In this document: positions 14,937 to 18,507 of the stretch, piece after piece | How the letters are laid out: each line of letters starts with the position of its first letter | How positions within the stretch are numbered: the first letter of the stretch is position 1 | Assembly: GCA_900541335.1 (NCBI GenBank) | Contig: UQJC01000041.1 | Coordinates: 1-18,507, forward strand | DNA length: 18,507 nucleotides | Origin: an uncultured Prevotella sp. | GTDB taxonomy: Bacteria > Bacteroidota > Bacteroidia > Bacteroidales > Bacteroidaceae | Reading direction: 5' to 3' | The notes under the pieces: generated by a model | Told to the model about the DNA's origin: nothing | What the model saw: only the letters and a program-made list of their open reading frames with translations | The model's database searches: none | Program-made: the position numbers and the translations under genes

Positions 14937-17321
14937 ATGAATAAAATCATTCGTAAAGACCAGTTCTCTGAACGTGTTTTCCGCCTGGTGGTAGAAGCTC
15001 CGTTGATAGCTCGTTCCCGTAAGGCTGGACATTTCGTCATCGTACGTGTAGGCAAACATGGAGAGCGTATGCCGTTGACCATTGCAGAAGCTGACCCTAA
15101 AGCGGGCACTATCTCGTTGGTGGTACAGGAAGTGGGAGTTTCATCTGCCAAGCTCTGCCACCTGAATGAAGGTGATTACATTACTGATATCGTTGGACCA
15201 TTGGGTAAGGCGACTCATATTGAAAACTTCGGCACTGTGGTTTGTGCTGGTGGCGGTGTTGGCGTTGCGCCCATGCTTCCCATTGTCCAGGCTCTCAAAG
15301 CGGCTGGCAATCGGGTTATCACTGTTCTGGCCGGACGTACGAAGGAACTCATTATTTTGGAGAAGGAAATGCGCGCTTCGAGCGATGAAGTCATTGTGAT
15401 GACGGACGACGGAAGTTACGGTACGAAAGGATTGGTTACCCAGGGTATTGAACAAGTCATTCAGCGCGAGCCCGTCCACAAATGCTTTGCGATTGGTCCC
15501 GCCATTATGATGAAGTTCGTTTGTCTGCTTACGAAGAAATATGAGATTCCTACGGACGTTTCACTCAATACCATTATGGTTGACGGCACAGGTATGTGTG
15601 GTGCTTGCCGTATTACGGTGGGTGGTCAGACGAAGTTCGTCTGTGTAGACGGTCCGGAGTTTGACGGTCATCAAGTAGACTTTGACGAAATGTTGAAGCG
15701 CATGGGAGCTTTCAAATCTGAAGAACAAGCTGCCGACGAAATCGTCATCGAACATCCTGAACGTTTGCAAGTCGCTGAGTGCAAGGATTGCAAGGAGGAG
15801 CCGCATTCGGCTTCAGGTGTGGAATCTGAAGCAAAGTCAACAGAAACTCCCGCACCAGAAGATCCTTCACGCGATGCAGCTTGGCGCAAAGAACTGCGTG
15901 CGCAACTGAAACCGAAAGACCGGCTTGCAATCGAACGATGCCAGATGCCCGAATTAGAACCAGCTTATCGTGCCCGTAGTCTTTATGAAGAAGTAAACCG
16001 TGGACTCTCTGCTGAAGTGGCGCAACGTGAGGCCCAACGCTGTTTAGACTGCGCGAATCCTGGCTGTGTGGAAGGTTGTCCCGTAGGCATCGACATTCCC
16101 CGATTTGTAAAGCATATCGAAAAGGGAGAAATCATGGCGGCTGCTCGTACGCTGAAGGAAACCAGTGCATTGCCCGCTGTCTGCGGTCGTGTCTGCCCCC
16201 AAGAGAAACAGTGCGAAAGCCGTTGCATTCATCACAAAATGAATTCCAAACCAGTTGCTATCGGTTATCTTGAACGTTTTGCTGCCGACTATGAGCGCAA
16301 TCAGTTGCTGCAACAAGGGGCGCATGCGACGGCAAACGTAGCTCCTGCCAATGCCAAGAAGGTGGCTGTTGTGGGTAGTGGACCTGCAGGGCTTTCTTTT
16401 GCGGGTGAGATGGTCAAACGTGGTTATGCCGTAACGGTTTTTGAAGCTCTTCACGAAATCGGTGGTGTATTGAAGTATGGTATTCCAGAGTTCCGTCTCC
16501 CCAACGAGATTGTTGATTTCGAAATCAATAATTTACGTGAGGCTGGTGTAGAGTTTGTCAAGGACTGCATCATCGGTAAGACTGAAAGTGTAGAAGACCT
16601 CTTTAGCAAACAAGGTTTTGCCGGAGTCTTTGTGGCATCGGGTGCTGGATTGCCAAACTTCATGCAAATACCTGGCGAAAATGCTACGGGCATTCTTTCC
16701 AGCAACGAATACCTAACGCGTGTCAACCTGATGGATGCTTCCAACCCCGAAAGCGATACGCCCGTACCCTTTGGCAAACATGTGGCAGTAGTAGGTGGTG
16801 GTAATACAGCCATGGACTCGGTTCGTACAGCCCTTCGGTTGGGTGCAGAGTCGGCTACCATTATTTACCGTCGTTCAGAGGAGGAGATGCCCGCCCGTCT
16901 GGAAGAAGTGCATCATGCAAAGGAAGAAGGTGTACGTTTCTTGACGCTTCACAATCCGCTTCGTTACGAGGCCGATGAAAAGGGACACGTTAAGAGTGTG
17001 GTTTTGCAACAGATGGAATTGGGTGAACCCGATGCCAGTGGACGTCGCCGTCCGGTTCCAATTCCTGGTGCAGAAGTTGAAATGCCAGTCGACTTAGTGA
17101 TTGTGAGCATTGGCGTTTCTCCCAACCCCATTCTTCCCCAGTCGGTAGAAGGATTGGATTTGGGGAAGAAAGGCACCATTGCCGTAGACGATTCCATGCA
17201 ATCCTCCATTCCTTGCTTGTATGCCGGAGGTGACATCGTACGTGGTGGCGCAACGGTCATCCTCGCGATGGGTGACGGAAAGCGTGCCGCACAGGAAATG
17301 GATAAGAAGTTGAATGCATAG
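14937..17321 (+). CDS. Fused NfnA-NfnB-like NADH/ferredoxin:NADP+ oxidoreductase
   Basis: 794 residues, one chain matching two proteins. Residues 1 to about 270 resemble NfnA/PyrK-type reductases: FAD motif RMPLTIAEAD, NAD-binding CAGGGVGVAPM, and a [2Fe-2S] segment with Asp216, Cys221, Cys224, Cys236; the 3-Cys-plus-Asp pattern fits NfnA. A linker (about 271-317) contains an extra CKDC pair (C282, C285). From about 318 it resembles NfnB/GltD: cysteines 369, 372, 377, 381 and 416, 420, 426, 430 for two [4Fe-4S] clusters, FAD site GSGPAG (480-485), NADPH site GGGNTA (620-625), and C-terminal YAGGDIVRGGATVILAMGDGKRA. NfnAB couples NADH and reduced ferredoxin to NADP+ reduction by electron bifurcation. 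Databases often name such fusions dihydroorotate dehydrogenase/glutamate synthase, but no pyrD or gltB is nearby. Bifurcation by this fusion is inferred. It has its own promoter and appears monocistronic. Confidence 0.9.
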   Translation: MNKIIRKDQFSERVFRLVVEAPLIARSRKAGHFVIVRVGKHGERMPLTIAEADPKAGTISLVVQEVGVSSAKLCHLNEGDYITDIVGPLGKATHIENFGTVVCAGGGVGVAPMLPIVQALKAAGNRVITVLAGRTKELIILEKEMRASSDEVIVMTDDGSYGTKGLVTQGIEQVIQREPVHKCFAIGPAIMMKFVCLLTKKYEIPTDVSLNTIMVDGTGMCGACRITVGGQTKFVCVDGPEFDGHQVDFDEMLKRMGAFKSEEQAADEIVIEHPERLQVAECKDCKEEPHSASGVESEAKSTETPAPEDPSRDAAWRKELRAQLKPKDRLAIERCQMPELEPAYRARSLYEEVNRGLSAEVAQREAQRCLDCANPGCVEGCPVGIDIPRFVKHIEKGEIMAAARTLKETSALPAVCGRVCPQEKQCESRCIHHKMNSKPVAIGYLERFAADYERNQLLQQGAHATANVAPANAKKVAVVGSGPAGLSFAGEMVKRGYAVTVFEALHEIGGVLKYGIPEFRLPNEIVDFEINNLREAGVEFVKDCIIGKTESVEDLFSKQGFAGVFVASGAGLPNFMQIPGENATGILSSNEYLTRVNLMDASNPESDTPVPFGKHVAVVGGGNTAMDSVRTALRLGAESATIIYRRSEEEMPARLEEVHHAKEEGVRFLTLHNPLRYEADEKGHVKSVVLQQMELGEPDASGRRRPVPIPGAEVEMPVDLVIVSIGVSPNPILPQSVEGLDLGKKGTIAVDDSMQSSIPCLYAGGDIVRGGATVILAMGDGKRAAQEMDKKLNA

Positions 17322-17649
17322 GAATTGATTCGATAAATAATCCGTGTAAGCGTGAAGGGAGGAAAGGCTTGCCTCATTGATATTCAAAGCTCTTCAGCTC
17401 TTTCTGTACACTTTTCAACTCTTAGATTTTACAACTGGCATTTTTAGGAATGCCGGTATTCATTGATAGGAGAGTAGGGTAGGACGCAGGTGCCTACCCT
17501 GCTTTATGTTCTTTCACCAAAGGGCTTGGCTATACCTGTCGGTTAGAGATTAAGGAAGCCATAACGGTATCATTTGTTGGCGCGTAATGCAATGTCCCTT
17601 ATCTATCTGTTAGTCAAATCACTTAAAAATCAAATCAATCAACACAAAA
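17322..17649. other. Intergenic region with two hairpins
   Basis: No gene is seen. A 9-bp hairpin ACTGGCATT / AATGCCGGT with one G-U pair lies at 17434-17457, without a T-run. A second hairpin at 17471-17505 is listed as a terminator. No exact TTTG/TAnnTTTG pair is visible before the gene at 17650; a TTTG at 17573-17576 lacks a good -7 partner. Confidence 0.6.
17471..17505 (+). terminator. Candidate terminator after the NfnAB-like gene
   Basis: AGAGTAGGGTAGG (17471-17483) pairs with CCTACCCTGCTTT (17493-17505) over 13 pairs including two G-U, with a 9-base loop, followed by a modest T-rich stretch (atgttctttc). It lies 150 bases beyond the stop codon. Confidence 0.6.
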
Positions 17650-18018
17650 ATGCAAGGATTTTACACTGTCTTACTCTTGATTTGTTCAAACATCTTCATG
17701 ACCTTTGCTTGGTATGGACACTTGAAACTCCAAGAAACGGGTATTAGCAAGAACTGGCCACTGTTATTAGTCATTCTTTTCTCTTGGGGCGTTGCCTTTT
17801 TTGAATACGTTTGTCAGGTTCCAGCTAACCGAATGGGAATCGAGGCAAACGGCGGTCCCTTTAACTTGATTCAGTTGAAGGTGATTCAAGAGGTCGTTTC
17901 GCTGATTGTCTTTACAATTCTCGTTACCATCTTCTTTAAGGGTGAAAGTTTTCATTGGAATCACATTGCTGCCTTCCTCTGCCTGGTTGGTGCAGTTTAC
18001 TTTGTATTCATGAAATGA
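17650..18018 (+). CDS. DUF486 family small membrane protein
   Basis: 122 residues with four predicted membrane helices (about 3-22, 35-55, 78-98, 103-121), the layout of DUF486 proteins, which are related to the drug/metabolite transporter superfamily. The loops carry family-typical sequence: FMTFAWYGHLK after helix one, FEYVCQVPANRMG after helix two, and PFNLIQLKVIQEV before helix three. No transported substrate or activity is known for DUF486. The ATG at 17650 follows an A-rich stretch (caacacaaaa), usual for Bacteroidetes starts. Its stop codon overlaps the start of the next gene by four bases (ATGA at 18015-18018), so the two are probably co-translated. The association with a tRNA-thiolation gene has no obvious explanation. 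Confidence 0.9.
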   Translation: MQGFYTVLLLICSNIFMTFAWYGHLKLQETGISKNWPLLLVILFSWGVAFFEYVCQVPANRMGIEANGGPFNLIQLKVIQEVVSLIVFTILVTIFFKGESFHWNHIAAFLCLVGAVYFVFMK

Positions 18019-18507
18019 CACCCAAAGAACAATTGTCATCTTCGATACAGGCGGAACAGCGTTTTTCTGAAGAAATGCATCCGTCTGATGCGGCTATACG
18101 CAAACGCTTACATAAACGTTTGCAACGCTTGTTAGGAGAAGTACTGGGTGAGTACGCTTTGATTGCTCCCGGCGATCGGATTCTCCTGGGCATCTCGGGA
18201 GGAAAGGACTCGCTTGCTCTGCTTGACTTGTTGGGGGAACGAATGTTGCGCAGTAATCATTCGTTTTCCTTAGAAGCCATTCATGTACGAATGCGCAATG
18301 TCAACTATGTGTCGGATGTAAATTATCTGAAAGAAAAAGCCGCTCGGTGGAACATTCCGCTTCATGTCGTAGAAACTGGATTTGAACCCGACCGGAACGA
18401 GAAGCGCACTCCCTGTTTTCTTTGTGCCTGGCATCGACGGAAAGTGTTATTTGATGAAGCCCAACGTAGGGGATGCAATAAAATAGCCTTGGGACACCAT
18501 CGTGACG
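18015..18507 (+). CDS. ttcA: TtcA-type tRNA 2-thiocytidine synthetase, N-terminal part (3' end outside the window)
   Basis: First 164 codons of an ATP-pyrophosphatase of the TtcA/TilS superfamily. The PP-loop SGGKDS is at residues 61-66 after LLGI, and CFLC at 134-137 (followed by AWHRRKVLFDEAQRRG) is the CxxC that in TtcA binds an iron-sulfur cluster; TilS lacks this pair. A second conserved element, ALGHHRD, begins just before the window ends, as expected for the GH(H/N)xDD motif. TtcA adds sulfur to C32 of certain tRNAs, using ATP to activate the base. The ATG at 18015 overlaps the TGA of the DUF486 gene, which supports this start, and a charged N-terminal helix precedes the PP-loop. Other CxxC-bearing tRNA thiolases of the superfamily cannot be wholly excluded from this fragment. 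Confidence 0.82.
   Translation, partial: MTPKEQLSSSIQAEQRFSEEMHPSDAAIRKRLHKRLQRLLGEVLGEYALIAPGDRILLGISGGKDSLALLDLLGERMLRSNHSFSLEAIHVRMRNVNYVSDVNYLKEKAARWNIPLHVVETGFEPDRNEKRTPCFLCAWHRRKVLFDEAQRRGCNKIALGHHRD

Noticed and set aside
14937..17321. Naming as dihydroorotate dehydrogenase subunit or glutamate synthase small subunit
   Set aside because: The partner genes pyrD and gltB are absent from the neighbourhood, and the combined cofactor pattern fits NfnA plus NfnB. The name would mislead.

Overview
The window looks like a chromosomal segment of an anaerobic Bacteroidales bacterium, possibly Prevotellaceae-like, with roughly balanced base composition (not computed). The main evidence is two exact Bacteroidetes-type promoters (TTTG, 19 bases, TAnnTTTG) at 5162-5192 and 14822-14852. 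Supporting evidence is the gene content: a Wzi-family outer-membrane protein of the Bacteroidetes type, a golvesin/Xly-domain amidase-like secreted protein, a GH20 enzyme ending in a T9SS-like tail, and a fused NfnA-NfnB-like protein. All supported genes lie on the + strand. I see no transposase, integrase, CRISPR array, tRNA or rRNA, so this reads as core chromosome and not a mobile island.

Layout. (1) 1-1598: C-terminal part of valyl-tRNA synthetase, followed by palindromes and a terminator. (2) 1820-4741: large secreted protein. I read it as a zinc amidase-like (Amidase_3) domain interrupted by a golvesin/Xly CBD-like domain, then FN3 and an unassigned C-terminal domain; it ends in a strong terminator. 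(3) 4742-5223: gap with a pair of inverted GCGGCATGCCGC palindromes, a tandem TAACAATT repeat and an exact promoter. (4) 5224-7473: PiT phosphate transporter with a C-terminal PhoU-like region, then a strong terminator. (5) 7919-14593: envelope cluster of a Wzi-like barrel, a small lipoprotein, an ABC exporter half-transporter and a secreted GH20 hexosaminidase, closed by a terminator. (6) 14937-17321: NfnAB-like flavoprotein fusion with its own exact promoter. (7) 17650-18507: DUF486 membrane protein overlapping by four bases a TtcA-type tRNA thiolase that runs off the end.

How the genes may work together: valS and ttcA serve tRNA charging and modification. The PiT transporter and NfnAB are transport and redox housekeeping functions under separate promoters. 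The Wzi/lipoprotein/ABC/GH20 run, with gaps of 13, 19 and 121 bases, is the only group that looks functionally linked, probably in surface glycan export, display or turnover; that link is inferred. I did not find a convincing new multi-gene system. The items most worth a second look are the split amidase architecture, the tandem-repeat operator candidate before the phosphate transporter, the palindromic repeat pair, and the fused NfnAB with an extra CxxC in its linker.
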